A stretch of DNA of 36,618 nucleotides from Promethearchaeota archaeon (GTDB lineage: Archaea; Asgardarchaeota; Lokiarchaeia; Sigyniarchaeales; SOKP01), in NCBI GenBank assembly GCA_019058425.1, contig JAHPYZ010000047.1, positions 1 through 36,618 on the forward strand, given 5' to 3'. Shown piece after piece: positions 1 through 7,098 of this stretch. Both the position numbers and the translations under genes were made by a program. The notes beneath the pieces are model-generated. The model made no database searches, was not told where the DNA came from, and saw nothing but the letters and a program-made list of their open reading frames with translations. Within the stretch, counting starts at the first letter, position 1, and the number at the start of each line of letters is the position of its first letter.

Positions 1-1
1 G

Positions 2-331
2 AATGTTGTTGTAAAAGGAGGACATTTACAAAATATTGATGATTCAATAGACATTCTTTATGATGGGAGCAAGTTCATAGAATTTCGCTCTCCTCGCATT
101 AACACAAGTAACACACACGGAACAGGATGTACATTTGCCTCAGCTATTGCTGCAGAATTAGCTAAGGGGCAGGATATAGTTAACGCAATACACATCGCAA
201 AAGCATATCTAACAAATGCAATTCAAAGAGCAGATCATCTTCATATTGGTAAAGGTCATGGTCCAACAGATCATTCACAAGGGAGTGAAGTAGAAGTTAA
301 CCTTGATATGGTTAGTGTGAGAGAAATTTAG
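2..331 (+). CDS. thiD: ThiD, hydroxymethylpyrimidine (phosphate) kinase, C-terminal part
   Basis: Only the last 109 codons lie in the window; the gene enters from the left edge and ends at TAG 329-331. The visible part contains THGTGCTFASAIAAELAKG, the anion-hole and catalytic GTGC motif of the ribokinase-like HMP kinase family, followed by the usual helical C-terminus (AYLTNAIQRAD, then a GKGHGPTDH stretch). ThiD phosphorylates HMP and HMP-P to HMP-PP for thiamine synthesis in the cytosol. In many archaea ThiD is fused at its C-terminus to ThiN; here it stops, and a separate ThiN gene faces it tail to tail with overlapping stop codons. Identification is firm for the family; absence of a ThiN fusion is read directly from the stop codon. 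Confidence 0.9.
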   Translation, partial: NVVVKGGHLQNIDDSIDILYDGSKFIEFRSPRINTSNTHGTGCTFASAIAAELAKGQDIVNAIHIAKAYLTNAIQRADHLHIGKGHGPTDHSQGSEVEVNLDMVSVREI

Positions 332-912
332 ATTTTTTCCTTCTTAATCAATTTAATAATTTGCTCGAGTTTCTCTTTTATATCACTAGAATTTTTACCA
401 AATAATCTCATCATTGGTTCTTTCCCGATTGCGCCTTTATCCCAGATTATATCAGGTATTTTCCCCTTTTTTTCTACACTCTCTTTTATTAACCATTGCA
501 TTGTAGAATGTTCTTTCTTCTTTATATTATTTGGTTGTTCTTCTCTAATAATCTCCTGTAATTCTAGTTTTGAATTATTTTTAATTGATTCAATTAATTC
601 GGGTATATATTTTAAATTAATAACAAAATTAATTGAATTATCAAATTCCTTAGCAGTAAGAATTAATCTAGCAGTATGATCAGACACTCCGAATTTAATT
701 TCACCTGAAGCCTTTGGAAAACCATTGATTATTGTAATGCGACCCTCAATTCCCGCGATCTTATTTTTATTTTTAGCATCAGAGAGGGAACCAGAAATAT
801 TCATTCTTACTTCTGGTATTAATTTGCTAAAGTCTTTGTCTTTAGATATAAAATTATAAACTTCCCTAATTTGTTTAACTATATTTTGTTTTTCTTCAGA
901 AATTTGTGTCAT
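328..912 (-). CDS. thiN: Stand-alone ThiN-type thiamine-phosphate synthase
   Basis: A 194-residue soluble protein that matches the ThiN domain along its length. Visible hallmarks are LIPEVRMNI (31-39, Arg36), GIEGRIT (54-60), the KFGVSDHTARLIL block (73-85, His79 and Arg82) and the C-terminal PDIIWDKGAIGKEPMMRLFG stretch (153-172). ThiN couples HMP-PP to thiazole phosphate and replaces ThiE in many archaea, where it is usually the C-terminal half of a ThiDN fusion or is attached to a DNA-binding domain in the regulator ThiR. Here there is no helix-turn-helix: only about 30 charged helical residues precede the domain, so an enzyme is more likely than a regulator. It converges on thiD with a 3-base overlap of the stop codons, so the two are neighbours but not in one operon. 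Start is ATG at 912. Confidence 0.8.
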   Translation of the reverse strand: MTQISEEKQNIVKQIREVYNFISKDKDFSKLIPEVRMNISGSLSDAKNKNKIAGIEGRITIINGFPKASGEIKFGVSDHTARLILTAKEFDNSINFVINLKYIPELIESIKNNSKLELQEIIREEQPNNIKKKEHSTMQWLIKESVEKKGKIPDIIWDKGAIGKEPMMRLFGKNSSDIKEKLEQIIKLIKKEKI

Positions 913-958
913 AATACTTCTTAAAACTATAATAGCTATAGGTTAAAGAATAATAAAA

Positions 959-1543
959 CTATTTGCTTTCTTTAATTCTATCAAAAGCCCACTGGGCTTT
1001 ATCTTTAAGGCCTAATTTTTCATAAGCTTTACCGAGATATAAAAATCCATCAGGATAATCATATCTAATTTTTACTAATTTAAACAAGAAGTTGATTGTC
1101 ATATCATATCGCCCTTTCAGATAATTAGCTTTTCCTAAGAGAAAAAGGGTGTTTAAATCTTTCTCATCGGTAGAGTTTTCATCATATAGATCTAATAACC
1201 TTTCTATTGCTTCATTAAACTTTTCCTCTTCAATCAACTGCTCAATTGACTCAACAAATTTTAAAAATAAGATTTTATCCGCAACTGCTTGCATTTTCTT
1301 TTGTGATTCTTCTTGTAGCTTTTTATCTAGAACAGCTTGTTTCTCTTGTTCCTTCATATCTTTATAATCTTTGAACTGATCAATTAAACTCTGAGGATAA
1401 GGCTCACTACATAATGGACAACTATGTGAATGCATTAACCACTCTGCGAGACAAGTTTTATGAACAAGATGTAAATTATTACAAGATTTAAAAGAATCTG
1501 TGTTTTCATTTATATTTAAATGACAAATTATACAAGAGGGCAT
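959..1543 (-). CDS. RING-H2 finger protein with C-terminal TPR-like repeats (candidate E3 ubiquitin ligase)
   Basis: Numbering from ATG at 1543 (a TTG nine bases upstream, at 1552, is an alternative). Residues 4-45 form a complete RING-H2 pattern: C4-x2-C7-x13-C21-x3-H25-x2-H28-x2-C31-x10-C42-x2-C45, with Trp36 at the usual hydrophobic position and Pro43 after the seventh ligand. Residues about 55-95 are a charged, probably coiled-coil helix. Residues about 125-194 look like two TPR units (LGKANYLKGRYDMTINFLF and LGKAYEKLGLKDKAQWAFD). RING-H2 domains recruit ubiquitin-loaded E2 enzymes; Asgard genomes are known to encode E1/E2/E3/ubiquitin components. None of the partner enzymes is in this window, so ligase activity is inference. 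It is transcribed away from the Roadblock-GTPase pair. Confidence 0.78.
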   Translation of the reverse strand: MPSCIICHLNINENTDSFKSCNNLHLVHKTCLAEWLMHSHSCPLCSEPYPQSLIDQFKDYKDMKEQEKQAVLDKKLQEESQKKMQAVADKILFLKFVESIEQLIEEEKFNEAIERLLDLYDENSTDEKDLNTLFLLGKANYLKGRYDMTINFLFKLVKIRYDYPDGFLYLGKAYEKLGLKDKAQWAFDRIKESK

Positions 1544-1729
1544 TATATTCAATCTTAATTATTTCGAATTTTTTCAGTACTCAACCTATAATATAATAAA
1601 TTAAAAAAAATAGCACTTTATAAGAATATGTTTTTGGGAACAACGATTTAATAAATAATAAAAATAACTTTTTTTATAGGTATATTAAGGAAAAGAAGAC
1701 AAATAAAATTATATTGAGTAGAAAAATTT

Positions 1730-3316
1730 ATGTCTATAAATAGGAATGAGCTCTTTAGTGAATTATTCAACCAATTCCTAGAACTAAATGAAGATGTAGA
1801 AGCTGTAATCGTAAGTGATCAACAGGGTTTAGTTATTGCAGGGGAAAAAAGAAGTAAAGTGGATATGGAAATTGTTTCTGTTTTAACTTCAATAATAAAT
1901 CCGATCGTTGAGAGAATTCGTAATGAATTTATGTTCAAAAAGTTCGGGACTGCAAGCTTTGATACAGAATTCTATAGACTCTTATTTATATCCTTAGATG
2001 AGAGAAGAACTCTTAGTGTTGTATTAAATAATTTAGCATCTGTAGATAAAGCTAGTCCATATGCCTATCTCTTAGCAGAAAAATCCGTACAAATTTTAAA
2101 TGCAGAGGAGGGTGATAACATCCAACTTGCTATTCCAAATTTTGAATATGAAACTGATGAGGCATTACATTATGATAGAGTGAAAAATCAAATCTATCAA
2201 ATGAGATTAGACCATGGAGGTAAATATCGGTTTAAATTTGTCATCATTGGAGATCATGAAGTAGGTAAAACATCTTTAGTACGAAGATTTGTCGAAAATA
2301 AATTTTCTCATGATTATCGTGCTACTATTGGATTAAATATTTTATCACATTCTATTGAGTTTTTTGGAAATGAGATAATTTACAGTTTGTGGGATGTTGG
2401 AGCACAGGTCTATTTCAAGCGTTTCCGCCAAACTTATTATTTAGGTACACAAGCAGCATTTATTGTATTTGATTTAACAAATAGGGAGTCTTTCGATAAT
2501 GTGAAACAGTGGTATGCGGAGTTGGAAGAATTTATTGGAGGTCGAGAAATTCCTATCATCATTATTGGAAACAAAACTGATTTAAAGGATCGACGGGCAG
2601 TTGATTATCAAGATGGAGTACAACTTGTAAATGAATTATCCCAAAAACCTAATATTAAAATTTCCTATATTGAAACTAGTGCTTTATCTGGTGAAAATGT
2701 AGAAGATGCCTTTACTTTAATAGCATTTCATTATATTACTAAAAGTAAAGAAGAAGAAGAAAATATAGTAAAGCAAGATCTATTAGAAGAACTTAATTCA
2801 ATTATAACTAAAAGAAAACAAGAAACTGAGGATCAAAGTTCATTACTAACTCTAACAGTGATATCCGAAAATGAATTTTGGAGTCCGGGGCTCCAGATTC
2901 TCTCTGAGATTAACTCTCCAAATGAATGTGAAAAAGTTAAAGATGAAAGAGATGAGAAAATTTATAAATTTTCTAATGGAGTTATAATTAAAAATTTTCT
3001 CTATAATAATTTTGAAGTTTCTAATTCTGATGGAGTATTCTGTATTTTTGATGCACGAGATAAGGATCACATAATTCTAGATTGGAAGAAAGTTATTGAA
3101 AAAATTATAAATAATATTGAAGAGAATAAAGTGGTATTGATAGGAATTAGGGTATCAGATAGGAGCGATTGGTCAGTGATCATGGAAGACTTTAATGTTA
3201 ACGAATTATTGGAACAAAAAATGGTCTCTTTATTGTTCTTCAAAATAGGTCTCGAATATAGATTAGAAATTTATGACCAATTAAAGGTTATGTTACATAC
3301 TATTAAATATATTTAA
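1730..3316 (+). CDS. Roadblock/LC7 - Ras-like GTPase fusion with a conserved C-terminal domain (paralogue 1)
   Basis: A 528-residue soluble protein. Residues 5-130 are a Roadblock/LC7 domain (VEAVIVSDQQGLVIAG, then a long helix and paired strands). Residues 167-340 are a Ras/Rab-like G domain: P-loop GDHEVGKT (174-181), switch I Thr199, DVGAQ (222-226), NKTD (281-284) and ETSA (315-318). Residues 372-528 form a further alpha/beta domain with no nucleotide motifs. Roadblock domains act as platforms or regulators for small GTPases, as in MglB or Ragulator; fusion in one chain suggests self-regulation or dimerisation. Switch II reads D-V-G-A-Q, where Ras/Rab have D-T-A-G-Q, and the P-loop has His and Glu at the Ras Gly12/Gly13 positions. 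No prenylation or signal sequence is seen. A tandem paralogue follows after 153 bases. Confidence 0.88.
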   Translation: MSINRNELFSELFNQFLELNEDVEAVIVSDQQGLVIAGEKRSKVDMEIVSVLTSIINPIVERIRNEFMFKKFGTASFDTEFYRLLFISLDERRTLSVVLNNLASVDKASPYAYLLAEKSVQILNAEEGDNIQLAIPNFEYETDEALHYDRVKNQIYQMRLDHGGKYRFKFVIIGDHEVGKTSLVRRFVENKFSHDYRATIGLNILSHSIEFFGNEIIYSLWDVGAQVYFKRFRQTYYLGTQAAFIVFDLTNRESFDNVKQWYAELEEFIGGREIPIIIIGNKTDLKDRRAVDYQDGVQLVNELSQKPNIKISYIETSALSGENVEDAFTLIAFHYITKSKEEEENIVKQDLLEELNSIITKRKQETEDQSSLLTLTVISENEFWSPGLQILSEINSPNECEKVKDERDEKIYKFSNGVIIKNFLYNNFEVSNSDGVFCIFDARDKDHIILDWKKVIEKIINNIEENKVVLIGIRVSDRSDWSVIMEDFNVNELLEQKMVSLLFFKIGLEYRLEIYDQLKVMLHTIKYI

Positions 3317-3365
3317 AAAGAGTTAAAAATAGGAATCTTGAATTAAACCATTCAATAGGAGATAT

Positions 3366-3383
3366 TTGATTATTAATAATCAA
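3366..3383. repeat. Perfect 18-bp palindrome in the spacer between the two GTPase genes
   Basis: TTGATTATTAATAATCAA equals its own reverse complement. It lies 49 bases after the stop of the first GTPase gene and 86 bases before the start of the second, in very AT-rich DNA. It could be an operator for the second gene. In DNA this AT-rich a chance palindrome is possible, so confidence in function is low although the symmetry itself is exact. Confidence 0.35.
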
Positions 3384-3469
3384 TAATAATAAAAATCCAA
3401 ATGATAATTATTTATTATAATAATAAGAATAAGATCAATTGATTATACTTTAAGTAGGAAGAGATTTTT

Positions 3470-5029
3470 ATGGTAATACAAAAAAATAAACTCTTTAGAG
3501 AATTATTTAACAAGTTCCTAGAGGCAAATAATGAAGTAGAATCTGTTATTGTTTCTGATTCTGAAGGATTAGTCATTGCAGGGGAGAAAAGAAAAGATAT
3601 TGATATAGAACTTGTTTCAGTCTTAACATCTATTATAAATCCTATATTAGAAAGAATGCGAAACGAATTTGAATTTCAAAAATTTGGAAATGCAAGTTTT
3701 GATACGGAAGATCATCGACTATTGTTTATTTCGGTTGATGAAGAAAGAATTTTAAGTTTAGTTTTAGAGAGCATGGCTTCAATTGAAAAAATTTCCCCTT
3801 ATGGATTCTTTTTAGCAGAAAAAACAGCTCAGATTCTTACTGCTGATGAGGAAACCTTAATTCAGGTATTAATTCCGAACTTTGAATACGAAGCAGGAAA
3901 TGTTGAACGATTGAAAAATCAGCTTTATCAGATGGAATTAGGTGTGGATGGTGAATATCGGTTTAAATTCGTAATTTTGGGAGATCATGAAGTCGGTAAA
4001 ACTTCCATCATTCGTAGATTTGTCGAAAAAAGATACACGACAGACTATAGAGCAACTATAGGTATAAATATATTATCTCACGATTTTGATTTTTTTGGAA
4101 ATAAAATAGGGGTAAGTTTGTACGACTTAGGAGCACAGAAATATTTTAAAAGGTTTCGAAAAATCTATTATTTAGGGGCTCAAGCTGCTTTTATTGTGTA
4201 TGATTTAACAAATAGAGAGTCTTTCGATAATATTAAAGACTGGTATGAAGAACTAAAGCAATTTACCACTGGTGAAGATATACCAATTGTAATAGTGGGA
4301 AATAAAACTGATTTAGTTGAAGAGAGAAAAGTATACTATCAAGAAGGCGCTAGATTAGCTAACACTCTTTCAAAAGGCGAAAAAATTAAATTATCTTATA
4401 TTGAAACCAGTGCGTTAACGGGAAGTAATGTCGAGGATGCATTTAACTTAATTTCATATCACTACGTAATGAAAAGTAAAGAAATCGAAGATGAAAGACG
4501 TAGTGAAATATTGCTTGATATTATTAACTCTATACTAAAGAAAAAAATTGTATTCACGTTATCTTTTATAACTGAAAGCTCAGTTTGGAGTCCTGGATTA
4601 CAAATCATTACAAGTATAGATAAACTTGGAGATAAATCACTCGTAAGAGATTATGATGATGAACAAGTCTACCAATATACGAATGGAATGATTCTAAAGC
4701 AACATGAATATTCTGCTCTTGATGATCTTTCCAGTTCTGATGGAATCTTTTGTGTCTTTGATATACGGTCTCAAGAACAAATAGATCCAAATTTTAAGAA
4801 AATGATACTTAGAATTATTGAAAATGTAAAAGAAAATGTAGTAATTTTAATTGGAATTCGTGCTTCAGAAGTTAGTAATTGTTCAGAGATAATAAATCAA
4901 TTAAATGTTGATGAATTTATTGATAAAAAAGTGATAGATTTGCTTTTTTTTAGAATTGGGCTTGACTTCCGTTTGGATGTATTCGACCAATTAAAAGTCA
5001 TTCTCTCTGCTATAGATGATAAATATTAA
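3470..5029 (+). CDS. Roadblock/LC7 - Ras-like GTPase fusion with a conserved C-terminal domain (paralogue 2)
   Basis: A 519-residue tandem paralogue of the preceding gene with the same three-part order: Roadblock (5-130, VESVIVSDSEGLVIAG), G domain (164-340) and C-terminal alpha/beta domain (361-519). G motifs: GDHEVGKT (171-178), Thr196, DLGAQ (219-223), NKTD (278-281), ETSA (312-315). The same substitutions as in paralogue 1 are kept in the P-loop and switch II, so they are fixed in the family and not sequencing noise. The C-terminal domain shares VWSPGLQI/FWSPGLQI, SSDGIFCVFD/NSDGVFCIFD, VVILIGIR/VVLIGIR and FRIGL with paralogue 1, and its strand/helix order resembles a degenerate G domain. 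The purine-rich stretch GGAAGAG 7 bases before the ATG at 3470 can serve as a ribosome binding site. Localisation is presumably cytosolic or peripheral to membranes. Confidence 0.88.
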   Translation: MVIQKNKLFRELFNKFLEANNEVESVIVSDSEGLVIAGEKRKDIDIELVSVLTSIINPILERMRNEFEFQKFGNASFDTEDHRLLFISVDEERILSLVLESMASIEKISPYGFFLAEKTAQILTADEETLIQVLIPNFEYEAGNVERLKNQLYQMELGVDGEYRFKFVILGDHEVGKTSIIRRFVEKRYTTDYRATIGINILSHDFDFFGNKIGVSLYDLGAQKYFKRFRKIYYLGAQAAFIVYDLTNRESFDNIKDWYEELKQFTTGEDIPIVIVGNKTDLVEERKVYYQEGARLANTLSKGEKIKLSYIETSALTGSNVEDAFNLISYHYVMKSKEIEDERRSEILLDIINSILKKKIVFTLSFITESSVWSPGLQIITSIDKLGDKSLVRDYDDEQVYQYTNGMILKQHEYSALDDLSSSDGIFCVFDIRSQEQIDPNFKKMILRIIENVKENVVILIGIRASEVSNCSEIINQLNVDEFIDKKVIDLLFFRIGLDFRLDVFDQLKVILSAIDDKY

Positions 5030-5053
5030 TATAGAGTATCAACTCCTTTATAT

Positions 5054-5635
5054 ATGGAGAATTCTAAATCTGTTATTGAGATAAAAGCTTTATCACCTGA
5101 TACTCTTGAAGATTTTCTATATTATTTTGATAATGTTGCTTTTTCTGATAATCCCGATTGGGGCACTTGTTATTGTCACTTTTATCATTTTCCTGGGAAA
5201 CCTAAACAATTTTTCAAAAGAACTGCTGAAGATAACAGAAAAGCTTCAAAGGAATTAATCGCTTCCGGGAAAATGAATGGATTTATTGCTTATTTAGAGG
5301 ATAAACCAGTTGGATGGTGTAATGTAAACTCTAAGGAAAATTTTGCAAAAATCCCTTTTAAAGAAAAATCAGAGGATAAAATTGCTTCTCTTATTTGTTT
5401 TATTGTTGCGCCTTTATACAGAAAACAAGGAATTGCACGAAATCTTTTAAAATACGCATGTTCTGCTTCTCAGGAAAAGGATTATGATATTTTTGAAGCA
5501 TACCCTAGGAAAGGAGAAACCTTATCAGATGCTCATAGTTATCGTGGACCTGTTTCATTATATACCTCTGAAGGATTTTCCATCTATAAAGAATTTAAGG
5601 ATTATTACGTAATGCGTAAAATATTAAGACAGTAA
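5054..5635 (+). CDS. GNAT-family N-acetyltransferase
   Basis: A 193-residue soluble protein starting at an ATG 24 bases after the second GTPase gene, probably in the same transcript. Residues 75-185 carry the GNAT core: strand GFIAYLEDKPVGWCNV (76-91), strand LICFIVAPLYRKQGIARNLL (113-132) with the acetyl-CoA pyrophosphate loop RKQGIA (123-128; Q/R-x-x-G-x-G/A), helix ARNLLKYACSA, then FEAYPR and the C-terminal LYTSEGFSIYKEF, which matches the typical 'Y-x-x-x-GF' end of these enzymes. The N-terminal 60 residues include WGTCYCHFYHFP, common to a group of uncharacterised acetyltransferases. The family transfers an acetyl group from acetyl-CoA to an amine; the substrate cannot be read from the sequence. 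Confidence 0.82.
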   Translation: MENSKSVIEIKALSPDTLEDFLYYFDNVAFSDNPDWGTCYCHFYHFPGKPKQFFKRTAEDNRKASKELIASGKMNGFIAYLEDKPVGWCNVNSKENFAKIPFKEKSEDKIASLICFIVAPLYRKQGIARNLLKYACSASQEKDYDIFEAYPRKGETLSDAHSYRGPVSLYTSEGFSIYKEFKDYYVMRKILRQ

Positions 5636-5672
5636 TAAAAAAAAATTTGGTTATTTATCCCTATTTGTCATA

Positions 5673-6002
5673 CTAATTTATTTTTTGGGCACAATAACTA
5701 CAGAATTCCGCTTCTTTTCTAACAGACATTCCACAGTTTGGGCATTTCACAAAATTATCGGGATCTTTTTCAGCTAAACTCACTCCTTTTTCTTTAACTT
5801 TTGCAAAAGTTCCTTTAACTTTAAAAACTTTTTTGTCTAAATAATCTCCCACAACATACATAGGAATTATGACAATCGCTTCAATAAACCACCATTGCCA
5901 CCCCCCTGAGAGCGTTAAAGGTAAAAGGATAATGGCTAGTAATATAAAAAGCAAAAAGCCCATGGGACAAATAATAGAATATTTTTTATATTTATCTTCC
6001 AT
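5673..6002 (-). CDS. Small membrane protein with C-terminal zinc ribbon
   Basis: A 109-residue protein with two hydrophobic segments (about 10-32, MGFLLFILLAIILL; and 36-53, EAIVIIPMYVV), a basic linker and a C-terminal treble-clef/zinc-ribbon motif C87-x2-C90-x10-C101-x2-C104 (CPNCG ... CSYC). The zinc ribbon would face one side of the membrane on a flexible tail. Such two-helix plus zinc-ribbon proteins are widespread and mostly uncharacterised, so no function is offered. It converges on the acetyltransferase gene with a 37-base gap and is followed by an unknown gene on the same strand. ATG start at 6002. Confidence 0.7.
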   Translation of the reverse strand: MEDKYKKYSIICPMGFLLFILLAIILLPLTLSGGWQWWFIEAIVIIPMYVVGDYLDKKVFKVKGTFAKVKEKGVSLAEKDPDNFVKCPNCGMSVRKEAEFCSYCAQKIN

Positions 6003-6035
6003 AATCTTCGTCTCTATTTTTTATTGATATTACTT

Positions 6036-6653
6036 CTAAATACCAAAAATTTCGCTTGCCAATTTTGTAGGACCAGGTGCATTGGTTTTTAAAGGAATTC
6101 CTTTATGACTAAAAGCTCTTTGATTAGCTAAATCGATAACATAGGGGCGAGTACTATACATATCACGTGGTGTTGGTTTTTTAAGACCTTGTTTTTTCCA
6201 GCAAGATAGAATTGTTTCAACCATATCATCAGTAAGACCATTTTCATAAATACAACATAAAGTTAAGGCAATATAGAAAGCTTTTTTGCTAGCAATTTTA
6301 GTTGTTCCTTTTGGAAATTTATTCTTATCGACTTTATGAAAGGTTTCTTCTAACTCTTTTAGTAAATTTTGTATTTCTTCCACAGATTTACCATCTGCTT
6401 TTATCCCACAAAAAATATCAGTGTTTTGTTGTCCCATAGTTTTAAACTTCCTTGATGCGGCTATTGAATATCTCTCTTTTACTTCGTTGAGCAACTGACC
6501 AACTTCAGGGGGAAGTCCTTGACCTTTTTTCTTTGGATAAAACCATGGTTCCATAGTTGCTTTTTGTTCTTCGGAATGGTCATAACCTAAAATATTGTAA
6601 CCACGTGCGGCTAATACATCCTTAATTTTCTGTAAACCTTCTGTCCAATTCAT
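6036..6653 (-). CDS. Conserved-looking hypothetical protein
   Basis: A soluble protein of about 205 residues that I do not recognise. Start taken at ATG 6653 (MNWTEGLQKIKDVLAARGY); a GTG four codons upstream at 6665 is possible. It has a mixed alpha/beta look: an N-terminal helix, a WFYPKKKGQGLPPEVGQLL turn-rich part, a helical middle (VEEIQNLLKELEETFHKV), then KKAFYIALTLCCIYENGLTDDMVETILSCW, and a C-terminus with RPYVIDLANQRAFSHKGIP. No metal-binding cluster, signal peptide or membrane segment is visible. It is downstream of the divergent histone gene region and upstream of the membrane zinc-ribbon gene on the same strand, 33 bases away, so the two may be cotranscribed. Confidence 0.6.
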   Translation of the reverse strand: MNWTEGLQKIKDVLAARGYNILGYDHSEEQKATMEPWFYPKKKGQGLPPEVGQLLNEVKERYSIAASRKFKTMGQQNTDIFCGIKADGKSVEEIQNLLKELEETFHKVDKNKFPKGTTKIASKKAFYIALTLCCIYENGLTDDMVETILSCWKKQGLKKPTPRDMYSTRPYVIDLANQRAFSHKGIPLKTNAPGPTKLASEIFGI

Positions 6654-6665
6654 TTTATAAATCAC

Positions 6666-7001
6666 TTTTTTTGTAATGTGAAAAAAGTTTTAATGATACA
6701 TATAAATTTGCTATTTTTAAATCTATATATTTAATACGTGATATAGAAATTTCTTTAAATTTAATTTAAGGAAAAAATCAAAATGATATTTAGAAAATAT
6801 TTATATTAAAAAAAAAAAGCAGCATTGATGATTATTATTTTCATTTAATAATGGTATCCATTAACATTTTTGAAAATTAAAAAAAATCTTAGATCTAAAG
6901 GCTCAGATCCATATCTACCAGCGTTCTTCTCAGACATCGCAATTTTGTCGATCGGAGGAAATTATTAACCAAAACATACTCTATCGAAAATCTTACGCAA
7001 G
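6666..7001. other. Gene-free spacer with a local GC-richer island
   Basis: Between the minus-strand hypothetical gene and the histone promoter. Most is very AT-rich, but about 6895-6990 (around CTACCAGCGTTCTTCTCAG and TTGTCGATCGGAGG) is clearly richer in G and C than its surroundings. A 30-codon minus-strand frame (6845-6937, starting MSEKNAGRYG) crosses it, without a convincing ribosome binding site. It may be a gene remnant or an unrecognised small RNA; I cannot assign it. Confidence 0.3.
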
Positions 7002-7010
7002 TTTTAAATA
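7002..7010 (+). promoter_or_regulatory. Candidate TATA box of the histone gene
   Basis: TTTTAAATA preceded by the purine-containing GCAAG (possible BRE). Archaeal transcription would then start near 7030, giving a leader of about 70 bases that contains the inverted repeat at 7035-7064 and the strong Shine-Dalgarno at 7085-7090. Confidence 0.4.
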
Positions 7011-7034
7011 TTTGAATGAAATATTATAATATAA

Positions 7035-7064
7035 TAAAGTTCATGTTTAATAAAGTGAACTTTA
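7035..7064 (+). promoter_or_regulatory. Inverted repeat (9-bp arms, 12-base loop) in the histone leader
   Basis: TAAAGTTCA at 7035-7043 and its exact reverse complement TGAACTTTA at 7056-7064. It sits between the candidate TATA box and the Shine-Dalgarno of the histone gene, so it could be a leader hairpin at the 5' end of the message or an operator for a dimeric regulator. Symmetry is exact; function is inference. Confidence 0.45.
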
Positions 7065-7098
7065 GAATTAAAAAATTAAAAAGTGGAGGAATAAAAAA

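Noticed and set aside
6845..6937. 30-codon minus-strand frame starting MSEKNAGRYG
   Set aside because: No Shine-Dalgarno, and the second half is low-complexity AT-rich translation; kept only as a remark on the GC-richer island.
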